DNA from: an uncultured Pelagibacteraceae bacterium
GTDB taxonomy: Bacteria; Pseudomonadota; Alphaproteobacteria; Pelagibacterales; Pelagibacteraceae
DNA: 64,000 nucleotides
Direction: 5' to 3'
NCBI GenBank assembly: GCA_902577075.1
Contig: CACGXV010000006.1
Coordinates: 1 to 64,000, forward strand
Shown here: positions 33,005-42,171 of the stretch, piece by piece
Position numbering within the stretch: the first letter of the stretch is position 1
Layout of the letters: each line of letters opens with the position of its first letter
Position numbers and translations under genes: made by a program
The notes under the pieces: model-generated
What the model saw: the letters and a program-made list of their open reading frames with translations, nothing else
The model's database searches: none
Told to the model about the DNA's origin: nothing

Positions 33005-33705
33005 TACTTTGTTAATTCTGAATCGCTACCCTTGGGTCTTTCACCCTCTAAATAATCACCTGTAACTAAATAATATACTTGCTCAGCAATGTTTGTTGTA
33101 TGATCTCCTATCCTTTCAAGGTTTTTAGTAACAAATAAAAGATGTGAGCCATATTCAATATTTTCCATATTTGATTTAATTAATGAGATGACTTCTTCCA
33201 TACATTTATTTGTTAAATCATCAACTTGTTCATCACTCTCCCATACTGTTTGAGCTACATCGCTTGATCTACTTAGATAAGAGTCTAAAACAATTTTTAA
33301 TTGTTTTTGAACCAAAATGCAGATTCTACTCATTGCTTCAATTAAATTATTTGGCAAATGCGTATTTATAAGTTTTGTTCTTTTTGCAATATTTTTGGCA
33401 AGATCACCTATTCTTTCTAAGTCTGAAGACATCTTTAGAGCTGCAACTGTTTCTCTAAGATCCACAGCCATTGGTTGTCTTAAAGCAATTAAATTTACTA
33501 CCTCATTCTCTATCTGAGACTCAAAATTATCTATAACCATATCTGAATTTATAACATCATCAGCAAGGTTATGATCATTTGTTGATATTGCTTTCATTGC
33601 ATTACCTAAAGCGGTTTCGCAATTTGCCCCCATTTCAACTAAATCATTGTTTAATTTTTTTAATTGGTCTTCGTAAGATTTTACTGTGTGTGGTTTTTCA
33701 TTCAT
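33004..33705 (-). CDS. phoU: Phosphate signalling protein PhoU
   Basis: A 233-residue all-helical protein with two three-helix PhoU repeats, each with a metal-binding E/DxxxD-type motif (DLERIGDLAKNIAKR near 95-110 and NLERIGDHTTNIAEQ near 195-210). It links the Pst transporter to PhoR and keeps the Pho response off when phosphate is plentiful. It overlaps pstB and phoB by one base each. Confidence 0.95.
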   Translation of the reverse strand: MNEKPHTVKSYEDQLKKLNNDLVEMGANCETALGNAMKAISTNDHNLADDVINSDMVIDNFESQIENEVVNLIALRQPMAVDLRETVAALKMSSDLERIGDLAKNIAKRTKLINTHLPNNLIEAMSRICILVQKQLKIVLDSYLSRSSDVAQTVWESDEQVDDLTNKCMEEVISLIKSNMENIEYGSHLLFVTKNLERIGDHTTNIAEQVYYLVTGDYLEGERPKGSDSELTK

Positions 33706-34460
33706 TATCCAAACCTTCCTGTTATGTAATCCTGCGTTTGTTGTTGAGTCGGATTCTTGAATATCTTATCAGTAGAACCTACTTCAATCAATTTGCCAAG
33801 GTGAAAAAAACCAGTATTTTGAGAGACTCTTGCAGCTTGGGACATTGAGTGAGTAACAATTATTATAGTATGTTCCTTTCTTAATTCATCAATTAGCTCC
33901 TCTATTTGTGCTGTCGCAATTGGATCAAGAGCTGAACATGGCTCATCCATGAGTATTACCTCTGGCTTAATTGATATTGTTCTTGCAATACAAAGTCTTT
34001 GTTGTTGTCCACCTGATAAACCAGTACCTGGTTCGTGAATTCTGTCTTTTACCTCTTCCCAAAGTGCTGCTTTTCTCAAACTCTCTTCAACAATATTATC
34101 CATTTCACTTTTAGATTGAGCTATCCCATGTATCTCAGGTCCATAAGAAATATTCTCATAAATGGTTTTTGGAAAAGGATTTGGTTTTTGAAAAATCATT
34201 CCAACTTTTTCTCTAAGCCTTACAACATCTGTATCTTTTTGATTTATGTCATAGTCATTAATTTTTACGACACCACTGACTTTACAAATATCGATCACAT
34301 CATTCATCCTATTTAAACATCTTAAGAATGTTGATTTACCACAACCAGAAGGTCCAATAAGAGCAGTTACTTTATTTGCTTCGATATCCATATTGATATC
34401 AAATAAAGCTTGTTTCGCTCCATAATAGACATCAACATTTTTTGCTTCTATTTTATTCAT
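33705..34460 (-). CDS. pstB: Phosphate ABC transporter ATPase PstB
   Basis: ATPase of the high-affinity phosphate importer, 251 residues, with Walker A GPSGCGKS (near 36-43), signature [15 protein letters not shown] and Walker [14 protein letters not shown], all typical of PstB. The [25 protein letters not shown] end is diagnostic. It follows pstA after 3 bp and shares a base with phoU. Confidence 0.97.
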   Translation of the reverse strand: MNKIEAKNVDVYYGAKQALFDINMDIEANKVTALIGPSGCGKSTFLRCLNRMNDVIDICKVSGVVKINDYDINQKDTDVVRLREKVGMIFQKPNPFPKTIYENISYGPEIHGIAQSKSEMDNIVEESLRKAALWEEVKDRIHEPGTGLSGGQQQRLCIARTISIKPEVILMDEPCSALDPIATAQIEELIDELRKEHTIIIVTHSMSQAARVSQNTGFFHLGKLIEVGSTDKIFKNPTQQQTQDYITGRFG

Positions 34461-34463
34461 ATT

Positions 34464-35732
34464 TTAGTTCCATTTCTTTTCAAATTTATGTCTAATTAAT
34501 TGTGCTCCTAAATTCATAAATATTAGGAAAAATAATAATACCATTATGCAAGCAGACACTTTTTCTACAAATCCTCTTTCGGCACTCTCTGCCCATATAT
34601 AGATTTGAACAGGCAAGCTAGCTGCTGGATCCATAGGGGTTCCTGGTATTGTGTTAACAAAAGCAACCATTCCAATTAATATTAAAGGCGCTGTTTCACC
34701 TAATGCTTGAGCTAAGCCAATTATAGTACCTGATAAAGTTCCAGGTAAAGCCAAAGGCACGGTATGATGCATCGTCGTTTGCATTTTGCTAGCTCCCATT
34801 GCTAAAGCTGCTTCTCTTATACTGGGTGGAACAGCCTTCAATGATGCTCTGGCTGCTATTATAATTGTTGGAAGAGTCATTAATGAAAGGGTTATACCTC
34901 CAACTAAGGGTGTTGATCTAGGTAAACCAAATACAGCCAATAAAACACCTAATCCTAACAATCCAAAAACAATTGAAGGAACTGCTGCTAGATTATTGAT
35001 ATTTACTTCAATAAAATCTGTAAATCTATTTTTTGGTGCAAATTCTTCTAGATAAACTGCAGCTAGTAAGGCAACAGGAAAGGCAATTGACAGACAGACA
35101 AGTATGGAAAATAATGAACCCATAAATGAGCTTGCTATCCCCGCTAACTCAGCTTCTCTAGAATCAGCATTTGTAAAAAAACTGGCATTAAATTCACTTA
35201 TAATTCTTCCATCTTCATTTAATTTATCAAAAATTTTTAATTGATAATCAGATGCTCTTCTTCTATTTTCAGGTATATCTCTTGGATAATTTCCTTTAAA
35301 TACTTGATCTAAGTCGTCAGAGGCTGTTAATTTTACATCAACTGTTTTTCCAAAGCTATCAGGATTGTCTAGAAGATAATATTTTAATTCTCTCTCAAAA
35401 GTAAATGCAAACATTTTTTTTAATTCCATAATTTGATCCTCACTTGCATCTGGATCGAGAGTGATAAATGTTTCTATCCCAAACTCATAAAAGTCTGCAT
35501 CATTAATATCTTCGGTTGTTGGTTTTTTATCTGGATCCAAATATAATAAATCTGCATTATAATTGACTGGTATTACCAACCATGTTTTTTGAAATGCTGT
35601 GTAACCAGTAGAAAATATCTTTGTTAGAAATACCACTAGAAATAATAAAGCCATAAATATTGCAGCTTTACCGTAAAATTGAAATCTTTTTTCAGCTTTG
35701 TATCTTTTAATTAAACGTTCTTCTTTATTCAT
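34464..35732 (-). CDS. pstA: Phosphate ABC transporter permease PstA
   Basis: A 422-residue permease with six membrane segments in the C-terminal part and a periplasmic region of about 150 residues after the first segment (DUF3333-type N-terminus, common in alphaproteobacteria). The coupling loop reads REAALAMGASKMQTTMHHTVPLALPG. It overlaps the end of pstC by 8 bp. Confidence 0.95.
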   Translation of the reverse strand: MNKEERLIKRYKAEKRFQFYGKAAIFMALLFLVVFLTKIFSTGYTAFQKTWLVIPVNYNADLLYLDPDKKPTTEDINDADFYEFGIETFITLDPDASEDQIMELKKMFAFTFERELKYYLLDNPDSFGKTVDVKLTASDDLDQVFKGNYPRDIPENRRRASDYQLKIFDKLNEDGRIISEFNASFFTNADSREAELAGIASSFMGSLFSILVCLSIAFPVALLAAVYLEEFAPKNRFTDFIEVNINNLAAVPSIVFGLLGLGVLLAVFGLPRSTPLVGGITLSLMTLPTIIIAARASLKAVPPSIREAALAMGASKMQTTMHHTVPLALPGTLSGTIIGLAQALGETAPLILIGMVAFVNTIPGTPMDPAASLPVQIYIWAESAERGFVEKVSACIMVLLFFLIFMNLGAQLIRHKFEKKWN

Positions 35733-37107
35733 ATTTCTCTCTATATTTTTTCACAACAGATAAGGCAACAATATTTAAAACTAAAGTAACTATAAATAAA
35801 CTTAATCCCAATGCAAAAGCTGCTTGGGTTTTCGGATCCCCAAATTGTTGATCACCAATTAAGATAACAACAATTTGAGCAGTTATTGTTGAAGTGGACT
35901 CTAACGGATTAAGAGTTAGGTTTGCTGCCAACCCTGATGCCATTACAACAATCATTGTTTCACCAATAGCTCTAGAAACACCTAATAAAATAGATCCAAC
36001 AATTCCAGGTAAAGCAGCTGGAAAGATTACTCTTTTTATTGTTTCAGATTTTGTTGCTCCCATGGCATAGCTACCATCTCTAAGATTTTGAGGAACACTT
36101 GTAATTACGTCGTCACTTAAGCTTGATATAAATGGAATAATCATAATTCCCATAACACCACCGGCTGCCAGTGCGCTTTCTGCTGACACCTCTAATCCTA
36201 ATGATAATCCAAGGTCTTTTAAAAAAGGTCCAACTGTTAAAGCAGCAAAAAAACCATAAACAACAGTTGGAATTCCTGCTAAAATTTCAATGACAGGTTT
36301 CGCATATTGTCTTAAACGTTTGCTCGCATATTCCGCCATATAAATACCACTTAACAAACCAATTGGTATTGCAACACACATTGCAATCAAAGCTATAAAA
36401 AAGGTGCCTGCAAATATCGGAACCGCACCAAAAGTATCACTATACATTGATGGATCAAGTGCTTCACTTGCATCTCGAACAAAAGCTTTTGCAGGATACC
36501 AGTGCATTCCAAATACAAAATCAAATAGTGGGATAACTTGAAAAAATTCTATTGTTTGAAACAAAAGGGAAAAAATAATACCAATGGTTGTTAATATCGC
36601 TGCCAGTGATGATAAAAAAAATACTCCTTTAAGAAATATTTCAACTGGTTCTCTTGTTTTAGTGTTGTTTGAAATCTTTGTATACGCATAACCTGTTGAT
36701 GCAATTAATAATGATAAAACTATAACGACCTTAGACCACTTTGCTATGTCTCTAAAGTTTAAATATTTTTCTGCTGATCTTTGTAACTCTGCAGTAAGTT
36801 CTCCTGAATACTGGTTTCGAGAAAGTGATTTTACTTTTTCATAAAATAAATTCAACTCTCCTTCTAGAAGTCCTTGCGAAGAATAATCACTAAGTATAAA
36901 AAATCTTACTATGCTAGGTTCAAATATCGACCATAAAGCATACAAAAGAAAAGCGGGTGCGCCACACCATATAGCAAGATAGTACCCATAAAATTTTGGA
37001 AGAGCTGTTAACCGTTTGTTAGATTGAATTAAAATAGCTTTTTTTCTTCCAAAGAAGTAACTGGATAAAGCTAAAAGAACGATTGTTAAAAATATTACTG
37101 AATTCAA
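35725..37107 (-). CDS. pstC: Phosphate ABC transporter permease PstC
   Basis: A 460-residue permease, longer than the E. coli 319-residue form because of an N-terminal membrane segment and periplasmic domain (about residues 60-150). The core starts near residue 230 (FAGTFFIALIAMCVAIPIGLLSGIYMAEYA) and has the coupling loop RDGSYAMGATKSETIKRVIFPAALPG. It pairs with PstA and lies 79 bp after pstS, past a strong terminator. Confidence 0.95.
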   Translation of the reverse strand: MNSVIFLTIVLLALSSYFFGRKKAILIQSNKRLTALPKFYGYYLAIWCGAPAFLLYALWSIFEPSIVRFFILSDYSSQGLLEGELNLFYEKVKSLSRNQYSGELTAELQRSAEKYLNFRDIAKWSKVVIVLSLLIASTGYAYTKISNNTKTREPVEIFLKGVFFLSSLAAILTTIGIIFSLLFQTIEFFQVIPLFDFVFGMHWYPAKAFVRDASEALDPSMYSDTFGAVPIFAGTFFIALIAMCVAIPIGLLSGIYMAEYASKRLRQYAKPVIEILAGIPTVVYGFFAALTVGPFLKDLGLSLGLEVSAESALAAGGVMGIMIIPFISSLSDDVITSVPQNLRDGSYAMGATKSETIKRVIFPAALPGIVGSILLGVSRAIGETMIVVMASGLAANLTLNPLESTSTITAQIVVILIGDQQFGDPKTQAAFALGLSLFIVTLVLNIVALSVVKKYREKYE

Positions 37108-37131
37108 TTATTGGCTCCTTTAGATTTATAC

Positions 37132-37164
37132 AAAAAAAAGGGCCCAATTAATAGGGCCCCTTTT
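37132..37164 (-). terminator. Terminator or attenuator between pstS and pstC
   Basis: Minus strand AAAAGGGGCCC, then an 8-nt loop and GGGCCCTTTT with a run of T; one G is bulged. The stem is GC-rich in a very AT-rich setting. It falls inside the operon, so it should reduce pstCAB-phoU-phoB transcription relative to pstS. Confidence 0.85.
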
Positions 37165-37186
37165 GAGTTTGTTAACAAATATTATA

Positions 37187-38221
37187 TTACTCCATTGACA
37201 TTGCAGTAAGAGCTTTCGAATTATCTCTAACTGTTCTGTAAGTTGCTTTATCAAGTGGAACAAGTCCTATTTCCGCTAAGTAACCTCTTTTACCAATAGC
37301 TTTAGTTGTAGTGAATTCTTTTACAAATTCATGTAATCCTGGAATTACACCAACATGAGCTTTTTTTACGTAAAAGAATAATGGTCTAGCAACAGCATAA
37401 CTATAGTCTTGGATAGATTCTAGTGATGGTTGACCACCTTCTATACTTGCAGCTTGCAATTTATCTCTTGCGGCTAAGAAGTAACTAAATCCAAAGAAAC
37501 CAAACATTTCTTTGTCTTCCGATAATTTTTGAATAATTAAACTATCATTCTCTCCAACTTCAATAGCAGCACCATCTTCTCTGTAAAGTTTTTGTGGTTT
37601 TTTATATTTTTTATTTCCAGCTTCGAAACCTGCTTTGTATAATGCTTTAGCCTCTTTAGGCATACCTTTTTTCATTACTAACGAATTCCAAGCATCTCTT
37701 GTTCCGGATGTTCCTGGGGGAATCATAACTGAAATCTTTTGTTTTGGTAAACTTGGATCTATTTGATCCCATGTTTTGTATATGTTGTCTACTAATTTAC
37801 CATCAACAACTGAGTGTTTTGCTAAAGCTTTCCAAAGTTGTTCTTTAGTGAAGTTTACTGGTTCAGCGTCAACACTGTATGCTAAAGTAATACCATCGTT
37901 ACCGATAATAACTTCAACAATTTCATTAACACCATTTTTTTTGCAAAGAGCTTTTTCTTTATCTTTCATTGCTCTTGATGCATTTGTTATATCAGGGTGA
38001 GCTTCTCCTACACCTGCACAAAATAATTTTGCACCACCACCTGTACCAGTTGACTCGATTACTGGTGTTTTAAATCCAGTTTGCCCGAATCTTTCAGCAA
38101 CTATTGTTGCGTAAGGGAATACAGTAGATGATCCAACTATTTTGATTTGATCTCTTGCTTGAGCAATAGTGGCAACAGAAATGGCAACTATTGAAGCAAG
38201 GACTATAGTTAGTTTTTTCAT
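37187..38221 (-). CDS. pstS: Phosphate-binding protein PstS
   Basis: A 344-residue periplasmic protein with a signal peptide (cleaved after about residue 22, ATIAQA). The phosphate-loop region IKIVGSSTVFPYA at the N-terminus and STGTGGGAKLFCAG, PPGTSGTRDAW are typical of PstS. First gene of the Pst operon, preceded by a Pho box. Phosphate binding proteins in SAR11 are normally very abundant, which the downstream hairpin would allow. Confidence 0.96.
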   Translation of the reverse strand: MKKLTIVLASIVAISVATIAQARDQIKIVGSSTVFPYATIVAERFGQTGFKTPVIESTGTGGGAKLFCAGVGEAHPDITNASRAMKDKEKALCKKNGVNEIVEVIIGNDGITLAYSVDAEPVNFTKEQLWKALAKHSVVDGKLVDNIYKTWDQIDPSLPKQKISVMIPPGTSGTRDAWNSLVMKKGMPKEAKALYKAGFEAGNKKYKKPQKLYREDGAAIEVGENDSLIIQKLSEDKEMFGFFGFSYFLAARDKLQAASIEGGQPSLESIQDYSYAVARPLFFYVKKAHVGVIPGLHEFVKEFTTTKAIGKRGYLAEIGLVPLDKATYRTVRDNSKALTAMSME

Positions 38222-38290
38222 TTTTAATATCCTTTCGTGAATTAAATTTAATTAACGACTCGCTTAATAAATTTTATTGAGGACTCTAGT

Positions 38291-38308
38291 ATTACAAATT
38301 TGTTACAG
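38291..38308 (-). promoter_or_regulatory. Pho box upstream of pstS
   Basis: Minus strand CTGTAAC-AAAT-TTGTAAT, matching YTGTAAY at 7/7 twice, with a third in-phase 7-mer (ATTTAAC) four bases upstream. It is 69 bp before pstS and close to the classical CTGTCAT repeat. As pstS is a near-universal PhoB target, I used this site to define the local repeat. Confidence 0.75.
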
Positions 38309-38329
38309 TTTTGTTAAATAGGTAACTTT

Positions 38330-38962
38330 TTAGTTGTATTTTTTAGAGATGATTAAGGTATCATTATCTGCAGCTAAATCTCCTCGACAACGAATTGGGC
38401 TGACATTTTCACTTAGTGCTAAGCTCTTTGTTGGTCTTAAAGTAACTTCTAGTTGTATCATTGATATAAGGTCTTTTACTTGATTTTGATCATATTTCCA
38501 TGAAGGCCAACTTGTGGGGGTAGAAAAAGTAGTAATTATATAACTTGAGGCCCTATTAAAATTATAATTACTCTCATTTTGTTTTCTTAACAAATGATCT
38601 CTTACAGAAAAGAAAATATTTTTACATCTATGCATGTCAGACATATAATTTTCTTTTTTTAAGTTTTTGTTCATTGGGATTGATACAATCAAATCAATTG
38701 TATCTCTCCAGAATGAAGTTAAAACCTCAGTATAGATATGATCAACATTTACTTTGTCAGATGGAAAATGTTTATTGACAGTGCTTTTCGTATTTTCTAA
38801 GTCATTTTTCATTCTAAAAATACCAATATCAAATACAGTAAGTTGTTGGTTTCTTAAAAGTGTTGTAATGTCTTTTTTATTAGAAACTTCAGAGTAAGAA
38901 TTTGATATAAAATTAAAGAATAAGTAAGAAAAAATAAAAAAATTTATTATTATTTTTTTCAT
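38330..38962 (-). CDS. Secreted protein of unknown function between phoR and pstS
   Basis: A 210-residue protein with a signal peptide (about 24 residues, ending NSYSE). The mature part is mixed alpha/beta with two cysteines, in MHRCKN and PIRCRG, that could form a disulfide. I recognise no family. It lies between phoR (74 bp upstream) and pstS (about 108 bp downstream), on the same strand. Position implies a role in phosphate sensing or supply at the cell envelope, but nothing in the sequence proves it. Confidence 0.72.
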   Translation of the reverse strand: MKKIIINFFIFSYLFFNFISNSYSEVSNKKDITTLLRNQQLTVFDIGIFRMKNDLENTKSTVNKHFPSDKVNVDHIYTEVLTSFWRDTIDLIVSIPMNKNLKKENYMSDMHRCKNIFFSVRDHLLRKQNESNYNFNRASSYIITTFSTPTSWPSWKYDQNQVKDLISMIQLEVTLRPTKSLALSENVSPIRCRGDLAADNDTLIISKKYN

Positions 38963-39036
38963 TTAACAACCTTATTTAAAAAATCCGTTATTTACAAATT
39001 AAATTATATTGTGAAAATTGTTAAATTATATGAAGT

Positions 39037-40191
39037 TTATAATTCACTGGGTAAATGAATGTTAATTTCGGTTCCTTTACCATTAAGATTTTTTATTTCG
39101 TAATCACCTCTATGTTGAGAAATTATATGTTTGACAATTGCAAGACCTAAACCTGTTCCACCAACTTTCCTGCTCTCTTCAACATCTACTCTATAAAATC
39201 TTTCAGTTACCCTGTTAATTTGATCCTCGGGAATTCCAATACCTTGATCAGATACAGATATTTTAATTCCTTTTGTTATGAGTTTCCCTTTGCTTGGAGA
39301 AGCTAATATATTTATAGTTGATTTTTCTTTTGAGTATTTAATAGCATTGTCTAATAAATTAGAAAAAACTGTTATTAATTTATCTTCATCACCAATAACA
39401 TCACTTACATTACCTAAATTAATTTCAAGATTAATATTTTTTTCTTTTAAGCTAGTAAAATGAACATCTTTTACTTTTGTCAATACATTCTTCAAATTAA
39501 CTGGTTTGTCAGGTCTTATATGCTCCTGGAGTTCAATTCTGCTTAATATTAATAGATCACTTATTAAATTTTCCATTCTTTTGCTTTGTGAAGAGATTAT
39601 TTTAAGAAATTTTATCTTTGCTATTTCGTCATCTTTAGCAGGACCCTCTATTGTCTCTATAGCGCCTTTAATTGAAACAAGAGGAGTTTTTAATTCATGG
39701 CTAACATTAGCAACAAAGTCAGTTCTAAATTTTTGTGCTTTTGAAATTTCAGTAAGATCTTTTAAAAATAAAACAACAGAGTCTTTTTCTGTAAAAATTA
39801 CAGTTGGTCCAGGAATCACATAAATTCTGTAATACTGATATGAAGGCAAATTTATTTCTAAATCTAAATTACTGGTTTTTTTTGAAGACTTAACTTCTCT
39901 GATTTTTTCATCTAGATTAGGATTTCTTAAAATTGTGCCGAGATGTGTATTTAAAATATTTTTACCAAATCTTTTTTCGGCACTTGGATTAGCATATTTT
40001 ATAATATTTAATTTATCTAATGCTATAAATTGATCCTCTAATTCATCTAATATAAATGTTTTGCTATCATCCTTTTCATACTTTGAAATAATAATTTTAT
40101 CATCAGTATTTTTTTTATTTCTGTTTGAATAAATTATTATTAGTAGAAATATAATTACACAGATTAATAGTATTTCAAAGAGGCCAATCAT
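39037..40191 (-). CDS. phoR: Phosphate regulon sensor histidine kinase PhoR
   Basis: A 384-residue kinase: one N-terminal membrane segment (about residues 5-22), a PAS domain (about 50-150, LNIIKYANPSAEKRFG), the H-box VSHELKTPLVSIKG, then N-box (FSNLLDNAIKYS) and G-boxes (DQGIGIPED, GTGLGLAIV). It lacks a large periplasmic sensor, as expected for PhoR, which senses through Pst and PhoU. It sits upstream of pstS-phoB, separated by the secreted unknown. Confidence 0.93.
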   Translation of the reverse strand: MIGLFEILLICVIIFLLIIIYSNRNKKNTDDKIIISKYEKDDSKTFILDELEDQFIALDKLNIIKYANPSAEKRFGKNILNTHLGTILRNPNLDEKIREVKSSKKTSNLDLEINLPSYQYYRIYVIPGPTVIFTEKDSVVLFLKDLTEISKAQKFRTDFVANVSHELKTPLVSIKGAIETIEGPAKDDEIAKIKFLKIISSQSKRMENLISDLLILSRIELQEHIRPDKPVNLKNVLTKVKDVHFTSLKEKNINLEINLGNVSDVIGDEDKLITVFSNLLDNAIKYSKEKSTINILASPSKGKLITKGIKISVSDQGIGIPEDQINRVTERFYRVDVEESRKVGGTGLGLAIVKHIISQHRGDYEIKNLNGKGTEINIHLPSEL

Positions 40192-40262
40192 GATGTTCTA
40201 AAAGTTAAGTATATAATTAACATATTAAAAATTTAATATGCAATTATTTAAAATTTAGTTAC

Positions 40263-41267
40263 TTAATTAGGGGAGATATTATTAATAAAAATTTCTGCGG
40301 TTTTATCCCAAGTAAAGTTTTTAGAGTATTCTAGGCACTTTTCTCTTTCAACTTTTAGAGCTTTCATTGCGGATTTTTCTAAATCCTCATCTAAACAATT
40401 AATTTCACTATCTTTGAAAATATCTTTAGGACCAGGAACAGGAAATGCTGCAACTGGTGTACCACAACTGAGGGATTCACATATTACAATTGCAAAAGTA
40501 TCTGTTTTGCTTGGAAAGACAAAAACATCAGATGATGTAAAATATGAAGCTAATTCACCATTAGTTTTTTCACCCAAGAAGTGAGCATCTGGAAATTCTT
40601 TTTTTAACTTTTCAATATCTGGTCCTTTACCAACAAGAAGTTTTGTTCCTTCTAATTTTAGATTTAAAAAAGCACGAATATTTTTTTCAATAGCTACTCG
40701 ACCTACATAAATCCATATAGGCCTTTTATATTCTAAATTGATTTTTTTTGGATTTTTAAACGATCCATGATCAGCACCTCTTGTCCAAACAACCATTTTA
40801 CTTTCATCTACTCCAATTTGAATTAGTTCTTTTTTCATAGATTCGGTTGTAACCAAAATTTTTTCTGCTTTGTTATGAAAGTTGCTTAGGAATTTCTGTG
40901 ATAATTTTTCAGGAACCCAAGGTAAATATAATTTCATATATTTATCAAATCTTGTGTGAAAACTTGTGGTAAACTTTAGATTATTTTTAAGACAATATCT
41001 TCTTGCCATAAATCCTAAAGGACCTTCGGTAGCTATATGTATGGCTGAAGGATTTATTTTTTTTATTAAATGACTTACTCTTGGCCAAATATTCACAGAA
41101 AGTCTTATTTCATTATATTTAGGCATTGGTACAGTGAAGAAAAGTTGGGGATTTAAATACTCAACTTCGTGACCCATTGCTTCAAGTTTTTTTCCTGTTT
41201 CATTTAAAGTTCTTACCACACCATTTACTTGTGGAAAATAAGCGTCTGTTACAATTAATATTTTCAT
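40263..41267 (-). CDS. GT4-family glycosyltransferase, probable glycolipid synthase (Agt-type)
   Basis: A 334-residue GT-B glycosyltransferase. The N-terminus MKILIVTDAYFPQVNGVVRTL and the C-terminal donor region (VFPSKTDTFAIVICESLSCGTPVAAFPVPGP) place it in GT4. Its start shares a base with the PlcP-like gene upstream. In phosphate-starved marine bacteria this pair is known: PlcP cuts phospholipid heads and the transferase adds a sugar to the diacylglycerol, making glucosyl or glucuronosyl lipids. I infer this from the pair and its place beside phoR. Alternative: mannosyltransferase. Confidence 0.83.
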   Translation of the reverse strand: MKILIVTDAYFPQVNGVVRTLNETGKKLEAMGHEVEYLNPQLFFTVPMPKYNEIRLSVNIWPRVSHLIKKINPSAIHIATEGPLGFMARRYCLKNNLKFTTSFHTRFDKYMKLYLPWVPEKLSQKFLSNFHNKAEKILVTTESMKKELIQIGVDESKMVVWTRGADHGSFKNPKKINLEYKRPIWIYVGRVAIEKNIRAFLNLKLEGTKLLVGKGPDIEKLKKEFPDAHFLGEKTNGELASYFTSSDVFVFPSKTDTFAIVICESLSCGTPVAAFPVPGPKDIFKDSEINCLDEDLEKSAMKALKVEREKCLEYSKNFTWDKTAEIFINNISPN

Positions 41268-42085
41268 TATGATGCCTTTTTCAGACCTGGAGTTTCAATT
41301 ACTTCTTTATCTGAATTATTACGACTATCTGAAAATTCTTCTCTTAATTTATCCCAATAAATTATTTCAAACGTTCCATCAAAGTTTTCAACTAAGGCAG
41401 TACAAGACTCAACCCAGTCTCCACAATTTAAATAATTAACACCATCATAATTTTCATTTTGGGCATGATGAATATGCCCACAGATTATTCCATCAAATTT
41501 TTTTTTCTTTCCATATTCTGCAATTGTTTTTTCGTATTCTCCCATATATTTAACTGCATTTTTTACCTTATATTTAAGAAACTTTGCTAAAGACCACTGG
41601 CCTTTACCTCTTAGACGTCTAAAAAAGTTAATCACTACATTTAATTTCAATAGCATTTCATAGGCTATTGCGCCTAACTTCGACAACCATTTGGCATATC
41701 TCATAACACCATCCCAAGCATCACCGTGAACAACTAAATATTTTTTATTTAAAACAGACTGATGAATTACTCTATTGATCATTTTTATCTGTCCAAAATG
41801 CATAGGAATAAATTTTCGAAACACTTCATCATGATTACCTATAACGTAGTAAACTTCTGTTCCATGTCTTGCTTTTCTTAATATTTTTTGAATTACGTCA
41901 TTATGTTCTTGTGGCCAATAAAAATTTTTTTGAAGTGCCCAAACATCTATTATATCGCCTACACAGTAAAGTTTTTCTGATCTTGTATTTTTAAAAAATT
42001 CAAGCAATTTATTTGCTTGGCAACCTTTAGTACCAAGATGCACATCTGAAATGAATATACTTTTGTATTTTAATATAGGTTTCAT
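41267..42085 (-). CDS. plcP: PlcP-type metallophosphoesterase (phospholipid head-group hydrolase)
   Basis: A 272-residue calcineurin-like phosphoesterase. Metal motifs are DVHLGTKG (14-21), GDIID, GNHDE (near 86) and GHIHHA (near 205). It is easily annotated as UDP-2,3-diacylglucosamine pyrophosphatase (LpxH), but pairing with the GT4 gene matches the PlcP-Agt cassette described in Sinorhizobium and SAR11 for replacing phospholipids under phosphate stress. A Pho-like repeat lies 62 bp upstream. Confidence 0.85.
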   Translation of the reverse strand: MKPILKYKSIFISDVHLGTKGCQANKLLEFFKNTRSEKLYCVGDIIDVWALQKNFYWPQEHNDVIQKILRKARHGTEVYYVIGNHDEVFRKFIPMHFGQIKMINRVIHQSVLNKKYLVVHGDAWDGVMRYAKWLSKLGAIAYEMLLKLNVVINFFRRLRGKGQWSLAKFLKYKVKNAVKYMGEYEKTIAEYGKKKKFDGIICGHIHHAQNENYDGVNYLNCGDWVESCTALVENFDGTFEIIYWDKLREEFSDSRNNSDKEVIETPGLKKAS

Positions 42086-42147
42086 TTAATCCTTTTTTTT
42101 TAATTCAATTTGCACTAGAATCGTTTAATTCTTTGTGCCATAGTAAT

Positions 42148-42165
42148 GTTAAAGAAATATTAAAA
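42148..42165 (-). promoter_or_regulatory. Possible Pho box upstream of plcP
   Basis: Minus strand TTTTAAT-ATTT-CTTTAAC, each half 6/7 against YTGTAAY, pointing towards plcP with a 62-bp gap. It also lies directly before the divergent kinase-like gene, so it could affect both. The T-rich halves make chance matches fairly likely. Confidence 0.4.
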
Positions 42166-42171
42166 TTTATT

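Noticed and set aside
37160-37180. TTTGTTAACAAA palindrome after pstS, also present before aapJ
   Set aside because: Short A/T palindromes are expected by chance, and one copy lies behind a terminator where an operator makes little sense.
41267-42085. LpxH (UDP-2,3-diacylglucosamine pyrophosphatase) as function of the metallophosphoesterase
   Set aside because: The fold is shared, but the one-base overlap with a GT4 transferase and the phoR neighbourhood match the PlcP cassette; no other lipid A genes are nearby.
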